Assembly (NCBI GenBank): GCA_033220425.1
Contig: CM065647.1
Coordinates: 992,001-1,056,000, forward strand
Reading direction: 5' to 3'
DNA from: Lepraria neglecta
Lineage: Eukaryota > Ascomycota > Lecanoromycetes > Lecanorales > Stereocaulaceae
DNA: 64,000 nucleotides
In this document: positions 12,801 to 23,735 of the stretch, in pieces
Layout of the letters: each line of letters starts with the position of its first letter
Position numbering within the stretch: position 1 is the first letter of the stretch
Made by a program: the position numbers and the translations under genes
The notes under the pieces: model-generated
What the model was told of the DNA's origin: nothing
Databases searched by the model: none
What the model saw: the letters and a program-made list of their open reading frames with translations, nothing else

Positions 12801-13017
12801 AGAGCCAGAATCTACACGGGAAGGAGAAGATGGTGAGGAAAGCAAGGGGCTGTACCTAGGGAGGGAATCCTACCAGGGAGACATGGATGCACCAAAGGGA
12901 GGGATCAGCAACGCGAGCGAGATGATTGTCTTTGGGCAACCTAGTGACAGTGGGATTGGGACTGATATTCCTACCGCACAGTTGGAGGGAGGGAGCGATT
13001 ACTTCAAGAGACAGTAA
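6803..13017 (+). CDS. Giant coiled-coil repeat protein (~2,050 aa), possible frameshift near N-terminus
   Basis: Large cytoplasmic or nuclear scaffold-like protein conserved in filamentous fungi, sometimes labelled 'chromosome segregation ATPase-like'; no ATPase motif is visible. Exon 1 (6803-6906) starts MPSVDRDESCESRDRELV; a 60-nt intron (6907-6966) leads to the main exon. The N-terminal 300 residues are Ser/Pro-rich with SPEKSP/SPERSP motifs. The centre is two arrays of helical repeats (8704-9993 and 10201-10725), then a long coiled coil near bases 11830-12090. The tail is basic Ser/Thr-rich and then acidic (EEDEEEVEGSQ). Exon 1 spliced to base 6967 reads WDSSDPDRAP and then hits a stop; the long frame needs one extra C in the C6 run at 6993-6998, or a non-obvious acceptor at 6986. 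Length and composition argue that the gene is functional. Confidence 0.8.
8704..9993 (+). repeat. Array 1 of ~13 helical repeats inside the coiled-coil protein
   Basis: Degenerate coding repeats of roughly 30-45 residues with the pattern (E/D)(E/D)(I/V/L)L(D/E)A(V/M/I)(R/K)(E/D)GL. Examples are EREEILEAVREAWE, SYEEVLDAVREGLQ, TRDDVLDAVKDGL, DTEQVLDAMKDGLE, GKDEIIETVKNGLE and GTGELLDALHDGLD. Units differ enough to suggest old duplications. Confidence 0.8.
10201..10725 (+). repeat. Array 2 of ~6 helical repeats inside the coiled-coil protein
   Basis: A second repeat type of about 28-35 residues: KADIESLEAMLREVQ, KDDIEAIETLLRNTK, FESLESILLETKD, KKDISGLEALLKEVR, KTDIEALETLCMDTK and KDEVEVLGSLIKDF. 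The consensus (K-D-I-E-x-L-E-x-L-L) differs from array 1, so the protein was built from two amplified modules. Confidence 0.75.
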
Positions 13018-13478
13018 GGGGTTGTACGAACAATTCTGCGGTCGCTGACAAGTCTGACATATAGAGCGACGTGGAAGGTACCCTGGGGCTGATGAGGAAG
13101 TTGCTTTTGTGTTTTGATTCTCAAGTATTCTTTAGCGGAGGTGTTTTGGGAGTGTGTCGTCTTGCTGTTGGAAGTATACATATCAGTCCGTGAATGACCA
13201 GTAGGAGAGACAGACTCTATGTAGATACTGGTTTCTGCCCCCAAAGCTTCCATTGTTGCTCAAACCCCCACCGTGATGCTCAAACTCGTGGATGCCGAGG
13301 ATACCAACCCCATCTAAGCACGCCAGCTTGTAAGGCTGAGTCGAGTCGGGCTTTACATTGGCCGATGCTACTTGCCTACAAACAGACACGCAAAGGGAAT
13401 CTGATACTTGATACGCCACAGACCCGCAATTCCTTTATTTGGGTAGTGAATCCTCCTGCCCCTGCCCCTGCCGCCAAG
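13018..13478. other. Intergenic, SNF12 upstream region
   Basis: 3' region of the coiled-coil gene and promoter/5' UTR of the Snf12 gene, with a CCTGCC(CCTGCC)-like C-rich tract just before its ATG. No other supported feature. Confidence 0.4.
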
Positions 13479-15152
13479 ATGAATCCCGCTATGCAGCGGC
13501 AGTATGCTCCAAATTACCAACAAATGACCCAGCGGTCACCACATCACCAAGCCTCCGTTAGACGTCCTCCAGGTATCTTAAAGCGCCCTTTCATGTGATT
13601 TAATCCAACGCTAAGATCTATTGCTATTAGGTCCAATGTCTACAGCTCATGGCTCACACATCCAAAAGCCCCAGAATGTCGCTGAAGAACAATCACGCGA
13701 AAATGCCAGACGCGCAGCAGAAGCTCACGCAGCTGCTAAACGGCGCTCAGAGCGCCCCACAGACAAGACCATGCCTGAAGGTGTCGAGGATCTGATCGTT
13801 GGAGATGGGGTGCATCAGTATAAGCGGTTGCGGGAGGTGGAGAGGAAATTGGATGCAGTCATGATGAGGAAGCAGCTCGATCAACTTGAGCCGCTGCATA
13901 ATGCTGTTAAGAAGTACGTGACGCTAAGGGTATGGATATCGAATACGGTGGAGAATCAGCCGTGGCAGGGGAGTCAGATGGATGAGAATGCGTTTGATTT
14001 TACTATGGGTGTTGAGGCTACTTATAAGGTTAAGATTGAGGGGAGGGTGCTGCCTGATGAGCAGGAGGATGATGCTTCAGAGAAGGACAGTGATGATGAG
14101 GAAGAGGAGGCGAATGGGGAGGCTATGGATCATGATGGCGAGACGGCCGCACAGGCGCCGAAACCAGCATCGTCACGACAAATGAAAACGAAGTTCTCAC
14201 ATTTCTTTAAATCTATCACGGTAGATTTCGATCGCAACAAGAATCTCCAACCGGACAGTACAACGCAGATAGAGTGGAAGAAACCTCAACTCCAACCCGG
14301 CGGCATCCTCCCACCAGCAGCTGACTTCGACTGCCTCGAATTCGAGCGGAAGAGCGATGAGAATATCAACTGCTCTATCAATTTCTACCGTGATGAAACT
14401 CCGGAACGAATGCAGTTGAGCAAGGAGTTAGCTGCTGTCCTCGACACTGAGGAAGATGATCGGCCTTCGGTTATAATGGGGCTGTGGGAGTATATCAAAG
14501 CGATGGGTCTATCTCAAGATGACGACAAGCGGGTGTTTCAATGCGATGACAAGTTGCGAGCTGTAAGCATGCTCTTCCCATCATCGACCCCTTTGAAGAA
14601 ATACGCCATGCTGACGCATCCTCTTCTTCCACACAGGTCTTTGGCGTCGAAACATTCTACTTCCCCCACGTCCCACAAGCAATAATATCGCACCTAACGC
14701 CCCTCCACCCCTTCACAGTCCCATACACGATCCGCGTCGACCCAGAATACCACGCCACTCCCACACCCACAATCTACACCCTACGCCTCCCTGTGAGTGG
14801 CCCACCTATCACTCATCCCCGCGACATAAATACCCTCAAACAACTCTCCCTCTACGACGAACATATCTGCTTGCTCATCCAAGCCCTAAACGCTTCTCAA
14901 CGCAAACACAGTTTCCTGGCGGGGTTTGCGAAAGATCCTGTTACGTTCACGAGAAGGTGGATGAGTAGTCAGAAGCGGGATTTGGAAATTGTGCTTGGGG
15001 AAGGGGGGCGGATGGAGGGCGATGTGGCTGCTATGGGATTGGGGAGTGAGTGGAGGAGGGGCGGGGAGGGTGGGGTATGGGGCACTGAGCAGGTTAGGGA
15101 GGGGGTGGGATTGTTGGTGCAGAAGGCTGGGAAGGGGGAGAGGGGGTTCTGA
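13479..15152 (+). CDS. SWI/SNF chromatin-remodelling subunit with SWIB domain (Snf12/Rsc6/BAF60 family)
   Basis: Accessory subunit of SWI/SNF- or RSC-type remodellers, nuclear. Three exons (13479-13572, 13631-14562, 14637-15152) give 513 residues. The product starts MNPAMQRQYAPNYQQ (Gln/Pro-rich). It then has a basic-helical region with KRRSERPTDKTMPEGVEDL, the conserved LREVERKLDAVMMRKQLDQ, and an acidic linker. The SWIB domain follows: LAAVLDTEEDDRPSVIMGLW, continuing across the second intron into VFGVETFYFPHVPQAI. The C-terminus has the family motif AKDPVTFTRRWMSSQKRDLE. The GTG at 14793 resembles a splice donor (GTGAGT), but reading through keeps a sensible family-like sequence, so I join it. 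The tail is Gly/Arg-rich. The SWIB family is certain; Snf12 versus Rsc6 cannot be separated here. Confidence 0.92.
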
Positions 15153-15486
15153 AAGAGTTGGCAGATGGCCAAAGAGGAGTTTGGGACTGTTCGAGGAAAC
15201 GGCGTTGTATATGGATGATAAAAGATCAGGCGAGAGTCATGGTAATGCGTGTCATCTTATTGTAACATCAGTAGAGGGCAGAAATCATTATGATATCACT
15301 TATATCGAAGATAAAGAGTAGAGTACAATAATGACTTGAGACTAAAATTGTTGAACCGTAGTAAAACCAATTTGGGGTATCCGACCGACCAGAGAACGAG
15401 GGTATAACCAGGCACGCAGAAGCAGTATCATGAAACCATTTTCATCCAACTTCATTACTACAGCACCCTCATCTCATTTTAACTCC
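15153..15486. other. Intergenic, convergent 3' regions
   Basis: Between the Snf12 stop and the stomatin stop, moderately AT-rich. No gene seen. Confidence 0.4.
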
Positions 15487-16665
15487 TCAAATATTCTCAA
15501 TAACCCTCGCATTCATCGCCTGCTGGAATCCATCCTGTGTGTCGCCCATGAAGGGCTGAGCCTTCGAGCTCGAGCTCGAACCCTGGTTGCTTGGTCCCTC
15601 GCCATATGTATCGGCCTGCGAGAGCTGTTGCTGCACGGTCTGATTCGTGGCTGGCAAAAAGATGACTTTGCTGTTCGCAGTCTTGGCCATGGCTTGCATT
15701 GCCTCAAGATATCTGATTTGCATAGCCGGTGCTGAGCTAAGAATGTCGGCAGCCTGCCTCATCAACTTGGCGCTCTCAACCTCGGCGCGCGCAGCAATGA
15801 CTTTAGACTCTCCGATACGCTTGCTCTGCGCAGCCATGGAAAGGGAGTCCTGAAGCTCGGTGCTGAAGATGATATCCTTGATGAGCATGCTCTCGACCTG
15901 GACACCCCATCCTGATGCGACGTCTTCGATTATTTCACCAATGGATTGGGCGATCTCCTCACGGCGCTCAATGACGTCTTGGAGAACACGGGCGCCGACA
16001 ACGTGGCGGAGAGTGGTTTGCGTGCGCTCGACAAGAGCTTGGCGGATGTTGGAGATACCGAAGGCGGCTTTGTGGGGAGAAGTGATGTGGTAGTAGATAA
16101 CGGATGTGAGTTGTAGGTTTACATTGTCTTTGGTCATGCAGACTTGTTTTGGAACCTCTGTTGCATGTATCAGCGGAATTGCAAAAATTGAGTTGTGTAA
16201 GTTGACAACATACCAACGATCTGGATCTTGACATCGACCTGGATGAGCTTCTCAGATAGAGGGTTGATCTTGACGAGACCTGGGTCGACGGCGCGGTAGA
16301 AGCGACCGAATTTGGTCACAAGACCGACGTTTCCTTGGCTGACTGGCTTGTATGGGTTGGGGCAGACGATACAGCAAGGGATGGCTCCGAGGCATCCAAC
16401 GCATGAACCGAGCGTGTTGACTATATGCCTGTTAGTAACTGAAGGCAATAGCTGAGAGATGTGGCGACATACTCATAGTTCCGTACCATCCGTGCGACCC
16501 AGCGTCCTCGCTTTCGCCTTGCAGAGTCTGAGCGTACGCTGGCTGGAGGTCTTCACGACGCGGTGGCTGGACGTTGATGAGTGCAGCTCCATTGCCACCG
16601 GGAGCTCCATTGCGGAATCCTCCATTTGTAGCGAGGGGAGCTTTGCCGTTCTCTGTTGTAGCCAT
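15487..16665 (-). CDS. Stomatin/band-7 (SPFH) family membrane protein
   Basis: Membrane-scaffold protein that inserts a hairpin into the inner leaflet and oligomerises. Three exons (16473-16665, 16214-16420, 15487-16157; introns of 52 and 56 nt) give 356 residues. A Gly/Asn/Pro-rich head of about 64 residues leads into a Cys-rich hydrophobic hairpin (NTLGSCVGCLGAIPCCIVCP), where several cysteines could be palmitoylated. The SPFH domain follows (GNVGLVTKFGRFYRAVDPGL, EVPKQVCMTKDNVNL, LRHVVGARVLQDVIERREEI). A charged coiled coil comes next (SKRIGESKVIAARAEVESAK), with a conserved LEAMQAMAKTANSKVIFLP near the end. The tail is Ser-rich. Family placement is firm. It is plasma-membrane or vesicular by analogy; no mitochondrial presequence is seen. 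Confidence 0.95.
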
Positions 16666-17340
16666 TGTTGATGAATATGAGGTTGTTTCGGGAGCAGTGG
16701 ATGAATGGGCAATAATGCTGCGTGTGGAAGACAGTGTGTCGAGCGAGAGTGGTTGATGGGGAGTGAGAGGAGCTTTATGGAATTTTAGTAGCTAAGAAAT
16801 TGAAGATGGTGATGACACGAGTACGAGGCGGAATTGATGGATGGGGTGTTTGAGAAGAATCCTGACGTCGATGATCTTTATGTAGCAGAGAATTCTCACT
16901 CGTGTCTTCCCCGCTCTATCACTCCAAGGGTAAGCTCCAGGCCGAGCAAGCGCAGCCCTAATGCCAAGAACAGCAAGGCTAGGTCGGTCATGAAGGATCC
17001 GACGGGACACAGCCCCAATAGTGGTGAGAGGATCAGCAGACGGCAGTGCGATCTTAGAGAAGCTTGTCATCTGCAACTTCCCGAGCTTCTGCTCCCGGTT
17101 AAAGAGAATGTGCGTGACCTGGACAGTATGAGGCTTTTTATTACCCAGTAGCCTGCTGCTTCTTCTTCAGCTCGAGATGTAAGAACCACATAGCTTTGGT
17201 TAGTGTTGCGAGAGGTACTCAAAAGTACATTCCAAGGGTCTAAGGTACTCTATTTGTTATTGCCAATCCTTTAGGGCTTACCCAGTGGCCGCAGTGAGGC
17301 GCCATTTCCAGTCCAATCCGCATTCCCAAGACATTGATAC
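16666..17340. other. Intergenic
   Basis: Upstream region of the stomatin gene. Short plus-strand open frames at 16834-17151 show no domain or homology I recognise. Confidence 0.4.
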
Positions 17341-19572
17341 AATTGTCGACGAGATAACAATGGAACAGAGATCGTCTGCGAAGCCTTTCAGACATCCAAC
17401 CTGGTGAGCCTTAGCCAGTCTCGCGACGGCAAGGATCTGATACTCGGTAATAGCGGCTGCTTTTTATATTTCGAGTATGACGCCAAGACTCTCCGTCTAA
17501 ATCATTATCACCCTTGCGAGCCGTGTGGAGCAGTAAGGTCAACTGCTTGTTTTTGCTTCATCTGTGCGATTTAATGTTCGCACTTCTCATGAGCCAATTG
17601 ATCTTGCTCTAATGAGCCTGCTGTTTGCTGGGCATCCAAGAATGGGTGACCCATTCTTGGAGGCAAGGCAGTCTGCTCACTGTTTTCCCAAGGAAAACAT
17701 CGTTACATGCTTACCGTTCTAGTATTGGATACGGATCGAACAGCTTTTGATTGCAGGGCTCTTTTTGATGTATAACAGTGTCAAATTACATACATACATA
17801 CAGACAGCCAGCAGAATAGCCGCCCGATTGGAAGGCAGCGTTTCAATGCTAGAGCCAAACACCAGGTTCCACAAACACAACTAGGTCAATGGCGTCCCTG
17901 GTAGGAAAATGCCTCATGATGAGCCATAGAGAACCCTGTTCTCCCACGAGCGCTGAAGCATCGATCATATGATAACAAATTCACCTCTTCAGCCCTGGAT
18001 CGACAACAGCAATGGCCAATTTGCCAACGAGAGCAGCCTCACTGCACTTTTGGAGCCACGCCTCTATGTGAACGGCACAGTGATCGATTGCAAGTACGTG
18101 TGCAACAGGCTCGTCCTTGCTCTTTGGCAGTACCCAGAATACCAGTACTTGTGAGATCCGGGCAAGTTGGGCGTTGCTGAGTGAGAGATACAACAATACC
18201 CCATATGCTGAACCTTTCCGCAATGTCGTCTTCCCATCCGGCAACGATATTTTTGCGACTTCCGTCCAGAACCTGCTAGCCAAATGTCTCGGCGAGTTGG
18301 ACATGATAGTGCATACGACATGCACCCTTGGAGTCTCTGCATCTCGTTTTGCACCCTCGATGTACGGCTTTAATCCACCATTGGTGAAGCCTTGTTTTCA
18401 AGATCTATGCGCTCCCAATACGCTCAACCCCGACGTGGGAGGCATCGGAGTTTGTGACGATACTAGCTCACTACTAGCATTGACTGACCCTTGATCAGGT
18501 CTTCTCTTCCTTCTTGATGCAGAGTGGTCTTGCCATGATAGCCTTCATTGCGCTGCTCGCATTCCAAACCCTGCCTATACGGAGCCAGCCGCGACGAGAT
18601 AAGCATGTTCAGGGCCTGGTGACCGCTCTTGTCGAGCTTCGGAAAGCTCAATGCTACTTTTCTAGCGCCATTCAAATCGCTGCTATCATGTCTGTCCAGC
18701 AAATGCATAGTGGACCGGTGTACGACCTACTAGACGCAAGCCTTCTCTTCACTGTACCCACCAACGGATTTGTTCCTTTAATGTCTACTCTGACATGTAT
18801 TGCCCTCTACAGACGTCAATCATGGTACCAGATTTGCTTGTCCTTGACCAGCCTGGCTCTGTCTACCATGGCGCTCATCTATGCTAGTGTCATATGGATC
18901 CCTTACATGGAAAGCCAAGACAACAAGTTCGATGAGCCTTTCAACCAGCAGTTATTCTGCTCCCCTAATCCGGTAAACTGTTCTCAGTGGTGCGGATCAG
19001 GCCTCTCAGCTTTCGACGTCGATTTTCAACTAGATTTTAAGAGGGTCGTATGAACGTGGCTACTCTGAGCCAACTCGACACTGTGGGCCATCTATTTTAT
19101 CGCCACGATTGTCTGGAAGCGAGACGCTTTCAGCACCAAACGAAGAGCGAAAGCCTGGATCGCGTACGCCATCTTCATCGTCTCTTGGGGGATTTCCTTT
19201 GGATATCAGCTGTACGACTACAGTATTTACGCCTTAGATGCCGTCGTATCCCCGACTTGGAGTTTCGGCCAGATCGTGACTGTTACAGTCTAGGTACCTT
19301 GCCTCGTTGATTATTTGTATCTGGAAATACATGTTCCTCCATTCCAATCATATTAAGCACAACACTCGCTAACGACGCATCAGCTAGCACGAGCAAAGGG
19401 TGCGAATACCGCCTCAAAGCTCCTCTTCCAGTCATCGCGAAACAGCTAGTCACACTACCGTCTGGCAATTCCGTTCACCACTCCAATGAGCACCTTCTGT
19501 TAGGAAAAGCTGATGCAGGCGTCATACATAAAGGCTGGAGCAAGCCTTTGCCAGTCATCATATACAGGTGAT
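17341..19572 (+). pseudogene. Decayed multi-membrane protein gene (three in-frame stops)
   Basis: Remnant of a fungal polytopic membrane protein that I cannot name. A coding-like stretch (17341-17532) ends in a good donor after HPCEPCGA. From 17969 the frame reads NESSLTALLEPRLYVNGTV, splices over 18094-18145 (52 nt) to CEIRASWALLSERYNN, and splices again over 18450-18498 (49 nt) to VFSSFLMQSGLAMIAFIALL. That frame then continues through hydrophobic segments (LLDASLLFTVPTNGFVPLM; WAIYFIATIVWKRD; AIFIVSWGISFGYQLYDY) and FGQIVTVTV to VPCLVDYLYLE, but is broken by TGA at 19051, TGA at 19063 and TAG at 19291, all in one frame. A final coding-like piece (GCEYRLKAPLPVI) follows an acceptor near 19382. 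An intron of a multiple of three bases could hide the two TGAs, but I found no matching donor/acceptor pair; the TAG sits where a Trp would fit. Confidence 0.6.
17635..17661. repeat. Perfect 13-bp inverted repeat with 1-nt centre
   Basis: The arm TCCAAGAATGGGT is followed by a single G and its exact reverse complement. It lies between two coding-like pieces of the decayed membrane-protein gene and is not followed by a T-run, so it does not look like a terminator. Confidence 0.8.
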
Positions 19573-20365
19573 GGAGAGCAACGGTACTCTTTCTGTTCTT
19601 CTTTACAGGCAGAAGCAGCCCGGCGATCGAATGCTTAGGCTTATGAAGGACATGGTGCAACAAGTGGAGAAGGTTTGAGCAGCATATATGGCACGGATGC
19701 GGTCCAAGGAGCTCAGAGCCGGTCCTAGAACCAATGCCTAGTCCAAGGCTATTCAGAGCTGAAACCCATTGTTCAACGCCCATTTTATGTATGTCAAACT
19801 AATTTGGCATATTTTCTATTTTCTATCAGGCTTTCTTGGCAGTCGATCATTCTTCACGAAAATGCCTTGCTCCTTCGTACCAACACGGCTCAGCCGCAGA
19901 TAGAGAATGTTAGTGCTCATCCAACGCGGCTATAATGGCAATCCGCAGCCCAAGTCCTTGAACTCATTAAAACTAGAGAGTCGCAGAATGGGAGACACTT
20001 GCTCGAATTTTAGTAGGCTGACGAGTGTAGAAGATGAAAAGATCTGTTGCCTTCCTCTCGTAGTGCAGTAATGTAGAAGGCGTTTCCCCCGATGATAGTG
20101 CAAACTTGAGAAGAGCTGGAGCTTGGCAAAATCATTGCATTCTGCCTACTGCGGTGTTATAACACTGAAATCAATAGTCTATGTACCCGATTCGCATCCA
20201 TCAATCATCGACACAAGAAAAGAAGAATAGTGAAGATAAGAGTTCATCGCACCATGTGCAAGCGTTTTATGTTGGTATCATTCCCCCCCCCCCAAACACC
20301 CTCTCCGGCCCAAATCCGCTTACTTTGAAGTTTTGAGGCTAAAGTGAAGTTGTCCGTGAAAAAGA
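19573..20365. other. Intergenic with a poly-C run
   Basis: No supported gene. It contains a homopolymer of about 11 C at roughly 20284-20294, just downstream of the CAP20-like gene. Confidence 0.45.
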
Positions 20366-21214
20366 CTACTTGCCAGCCTTCTCCTTTGCAGTGTGCTTCG
20401 CCTCGCTAGACTTCTTGTCTAAAGTAGCCTTAGAATCACCCGCCATGTCCTTGGCCTCCTCCTTCTTCTGGTAGGCCAAGTTCTTGGCCTGCTCGGTCTT
20501 CTCGGACGCGTAGTTCAATGCAGCACCGGACTTCTCGTTGGCGAAGTTGCTAGCTTGGCCGTATTTCTTCGCGGCGTAGTCGGTGCCCTCTTCCTTCTTC
20601 TGTCCCAAGAAAGTGCTCAACCAAGTAAGGGTATCACTTGTGACAACAAGGCCGGTGGTGATCATGGCCTTGCCGCCAGAGACGTATCCGTCACCGCCGC
20701 ATTTCTTGTATTCGGAGGAGTATGTGTCGAGAACGTAGTTCTTGCCGTCGCCAACAACGCGGAAGGGAAAGTATGCGTAGTCCAAAATCGTGCCCTTGAT
20801 CTTCTCGGTGTCTTCCTTGACGATGGGGAAGGTAGAGTCGACTTTGCCGAGACCGATGGTGGCGAGGTCGTCGGCTTTGTGGACGTAGGGGGCTACGTAG
20901 CCATAGGGACGCTGGGCATATGGGACAAAGGGCGAGACGAACTTCTCGTAGCCGGTTTGGCTGAGGTCGAGGGACTTCTTGCCGTATGGGTTTGACTTGA
21001 AGGCTGAGATGGAGTCGTGGATGGCGGGGTATGAGGTGAGTTTCTGAAAATATGAGTGTTAGCTTTTGACTGGAGCGGCTCGGTGGGCTTGGTGTTGAGG
21101 TGGGATGTAGGTATGGAGTGGGCGGGAGGATGAGTATGGTGGACGATGCAGATAGGGTGGACGTACGTTGATGAACTCAGACGAGGTATCGCCATTGGTC
21201 ATTGTTTGAGACAT
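20366..21214 (-). CDS. CAP20/perilipin-like lipid-droplet coat protein
   Basis: Fungal perilipin homologue (the family includes Colletotrichum CAP20 and Metarhizium MPL1), which coats lipid droplets and in pathogens supports appressorial turgor. Exon 1 (21167-21214; MSQTMTNGDTSSEFIN) and exon 2 (20366-21043) give 241 residues; the 123-nt intron has GTACGT and TTTTCAG borders. Family-like segments are SYPAIHDSISAFKSNPYGKK, YEKFVSPFVPYAQRPYGYV, and FRVVGDGKNYVLDTYSSEYKK. The C-terminal 90 residues form a Lys/Glu/Ala-rich amphipathic repeat region (YASEKTEQAKNLAYQKKEEA). I read the internal TTG-initiated frame as part of exon 2, not as a separate start. Role in virulence depends on lifestyle, which is unknown here. 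Confidence 0.88.
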
Positions 21215-22106
21215 GATAGTAGTGGTTTGTGTATGTCTAAAAGAATTGAGAGATTGTTGTTAGCTGAGAGTCTTCTGATAAGGCTAGCAGTTGCAAGATG
21301 TGGAGAGTGGAAGAATGACGATGCACATACGTCTGCGTTTTTTTATGAGAAAGTGGTAGGGTGTGGTTTGGAAAGTGTCAATCGGATGGTGTCAAAGCTG
21401 TACAGGCAACGAGAAATGTGTGAGCAATATGTTAGTAAATAGTTGGGGCAGGAAAGCGTGTAAAAAGCTTCGTGTGGCGCAGGAATGTGGGTCCTCTACT
21501 GACCTTTTCAAGGATTGGAAGCGCCTAAAAGGAACCGAAAGCTTTTCAAGTTCGTGTTGTAATTTGTCGGAAGCGGAGGAAGGTGGAAAGGCAGGAGATC
21601 TGTTTGGGTGGAGAAGGAAGAATGAGGTACGTAGCTCTTGTTGAGAGCTTGGACAAACCGGTATCTCAACACTCTTAGTGAGTGATTGCATCCCTGCCAT
21701 CCGTCACTCCTACGTAAAACCCTGCGGACACCAATCCATGCTTTGGTAGCCAATCATAGACCCACTTCCGCTTTCATCGTCGATGCGGACCCCCAAGCAG
21801 CAGCCGCAATCCGCAACGGCCGTGTTTTGCAGTACGCAAGTGAACATTGCATGCATATTATCCATATCCTTATCTCGCCCTACTGAAACTCAAATTGCGC
21901 CTCGGGAAGGTTCCGCCGTCATACCAAGATTCAAGTCAACGGCCATTGACTCGAAAATTATACAAACAAAGTGCAGGCTGCATCCATTGTTGTTTTAAAA
22001 GTACGGATGATTGGAATGAACTTACTTCAGTTTACCAGACCCCGGACACGTTCCTGTGGCGTTTGTCGGGTAGTTCTTTCCTGTTGGGCCCGGGGTCTCC
22101 ACGCTA
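21215..22106. other. Intergenic, CAP20-like promoter region
   Basis: Upstream DNA of the perilipin-like gene with several short unsupported open frames on both strands; it ends at the TIR element. Confidence 0.4.
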
Positions 22107-22340
22107 GAAGGGTTCACCTCCTAGTGGGCCAAACCCCGAATGGACCACTCATAGGGCTGAAACCCTCATACTCCGGAAGAGCACCCCTAGAGCTCGTCCG
22201 CCAAGCCCTAAGCCGATAGGTTCCGGGGACAAACATGTCGCCTAAGCAATCAGCTCTAGGGCAAATTCTAGGGAGGCTACAGACGTCAGCCCTACAAGTG
22301 GCCCATTTGGGGGTTTGGCCCATTAGGAGGTGAACCCTTC
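22107..22340. mobile_element. 234-bp non-autonomous TIR element (MITE-like) with TA target duplication
   Basis: Termini GAAGGGTTCACCTCCTA and, inverted, TAGGAGGTGAACCCTTC form about 32-bp inverted repeats with one mismatch. The element is flanked by TA on both sides (22105-22106 and 22341-22342), as expected for Tc1/mariner/pogo transposition. It is GC-rich, not RIP-mutated, and has no transposase. Its ends resemble those of the element at 30683. Confidence 0.85.
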
Positions 22341-22780
22341 TATACCTAAAAGAAATCTGCAGGGACCACTGACATTGCAGTCACTGTGTGGCTCTGTGGT
22401 ACAGACACGTTCCACGCCGGGTTGATAGTCGCATATTATGGGAGTGCTAGCAGGGTACCCATGATATCTCTTTGGTCCAATACGACTATCGACCCACCGC
22501 GAAACGCGACTAGAAGGCAAACCGCATTGTCTATGGAGTAGAAGTCTATGGAGTGCAGTAGTAAGTCTGGCTATTCTCTACCAATATCGCTAGCTTTTTC
22601 ATCATTAGCACATGCATTATCTGTTGCCAGCTCTGATCTAAACACCACATGCAGCCCTAGTCGAAGCAGCCAAGCCAACCAAAAAAAAACAAAAAAAAGG
22701 TAAGCAGCCTTACGGCATGTACCGTCCTCGTTCATCCTCTAGACCACCAAGGAAAAGCCGGAGAAAAGTTCTGTAGGCTG
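22341..22780. other. Intergenic
   Basis: No gene seen. A short direct repeat GTCTATGGAGT occurs twice (22529 and 22544), and an A-rich tract lies near 22681-22698. Confidence 0.4.
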
Positions 22781-23735
22781 CTACCAAATCCTTCGAATGC
22801 AGCCTTCTTTGACCGGCGGCAATACAACGTCTCTCACCTGAGGAAATACCTTCGGGTGGTAGGATTTATACTCGCCGGAGCTTGTGTCTATCGCCTGACG
22901 ATTGATCTCCGACCATTTCAAGTCCGGATGATCAATAAGACGCTGCCTATGAAAGTAGCCCTTACGGTTATTCTTCTGCTCCAACAGCTCTTCCAACGTC
23001 GAGGGTGGCTCTAGGCGGTGCACAGTGTCTCGGATACCATTCAATATATAAATCCGACCTTGGCTCTTGACCAGGTGGTCTTCGCCTGACTCTTGCATGT
23101 AGAGAATCGGGACGAGGGCTTTTATGCTGTAGTTGAGGATGACAGTTGATTGGAAATCCTGGGGATTACGGGAACAGCCCCAGGGTCTGAGATCCTTACG
23201 GTCATCGGGGATTTCATGATAGAAGAATGTAGTAGGCTTCACCTATGGCTGGGTATTAGTCTTCTTGAAAATTAGCAGATGGGGCCTTTACTGCAGGGGC
23301 GGGGCAAGCTTTGGGATAATATTGGTCCAAGTCACCTGTGAAAGGAGCCTGAGGACAAAGATAAGGGGTTAGTACTAGTCCGTCTGCGATGCCAGCTATT
23401 CAGGATACATACCTCGACCAGCTGGCTTACACTTCCAACACCTTTTCTCCACAGAGACTCTGGAGTCGACTCTCGAAGGGCTGCAGCAGCTTTTGTCAGC
23501 AGCTGGTTTGCCTCCTCTAATTTCAACACCCGCTGGTAGATCTCCTCTATTATTGTCATCTGCCGGTGTACCTCCTCCTTTTTCTTTCCTCGTAGGCCGA
23601 TTGGGGGAGGGTGTGCTGAGCCTCAGCTTTCATGCTTGATTCCGGAGAGGAAGAGTCTTGAGTGTGTTGAGCCTCAGCTTTCACGCTTCCATTAGAAGAG
23701 GGGGAAGGATCTTGAGCGTCTTGAGCCTTAGACAT
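22781..23735 (-). CDS. Hypothetical fungal protein, coiled-coil N-terminal region, 5' structure uncertain
   Basis: Family not recognised. The 3' part is well defined: an exon ending at 23413 (QLVE), then 23292-23348 (APFTGDLDQYYPKACPAPA), then 22781-23242 (VKPTTFFYHEIPDDRKDLRP to the stop), joined by GT-AG introns of 64 and 49 nt in frame. The first of these exons reads KKKEEVHRQMTIIEEIYQRV and LKLEEANQLLTKAAAALRE, a clear short coiled coil. A plausible start is the ATG at 23735 (MSKAQDAQDPSPSSNGS), but that frame ends at a TGA just before MTII. Joining them needs either an unrecognised intron or a one-base shift around the C5 run near 23610. Alternatively translation begins at the ATG at 23559. 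No enzyme motif is seen. Confidence 0.55.

Noticed and set aside
19050-19310. Plus-strand frame beginning MNVATLSQLD
   Set aside because: A different frame of the same DNA gives hydrophobic membrane-protein sequence continuous with the upstream exon, so this frame is a shadow.
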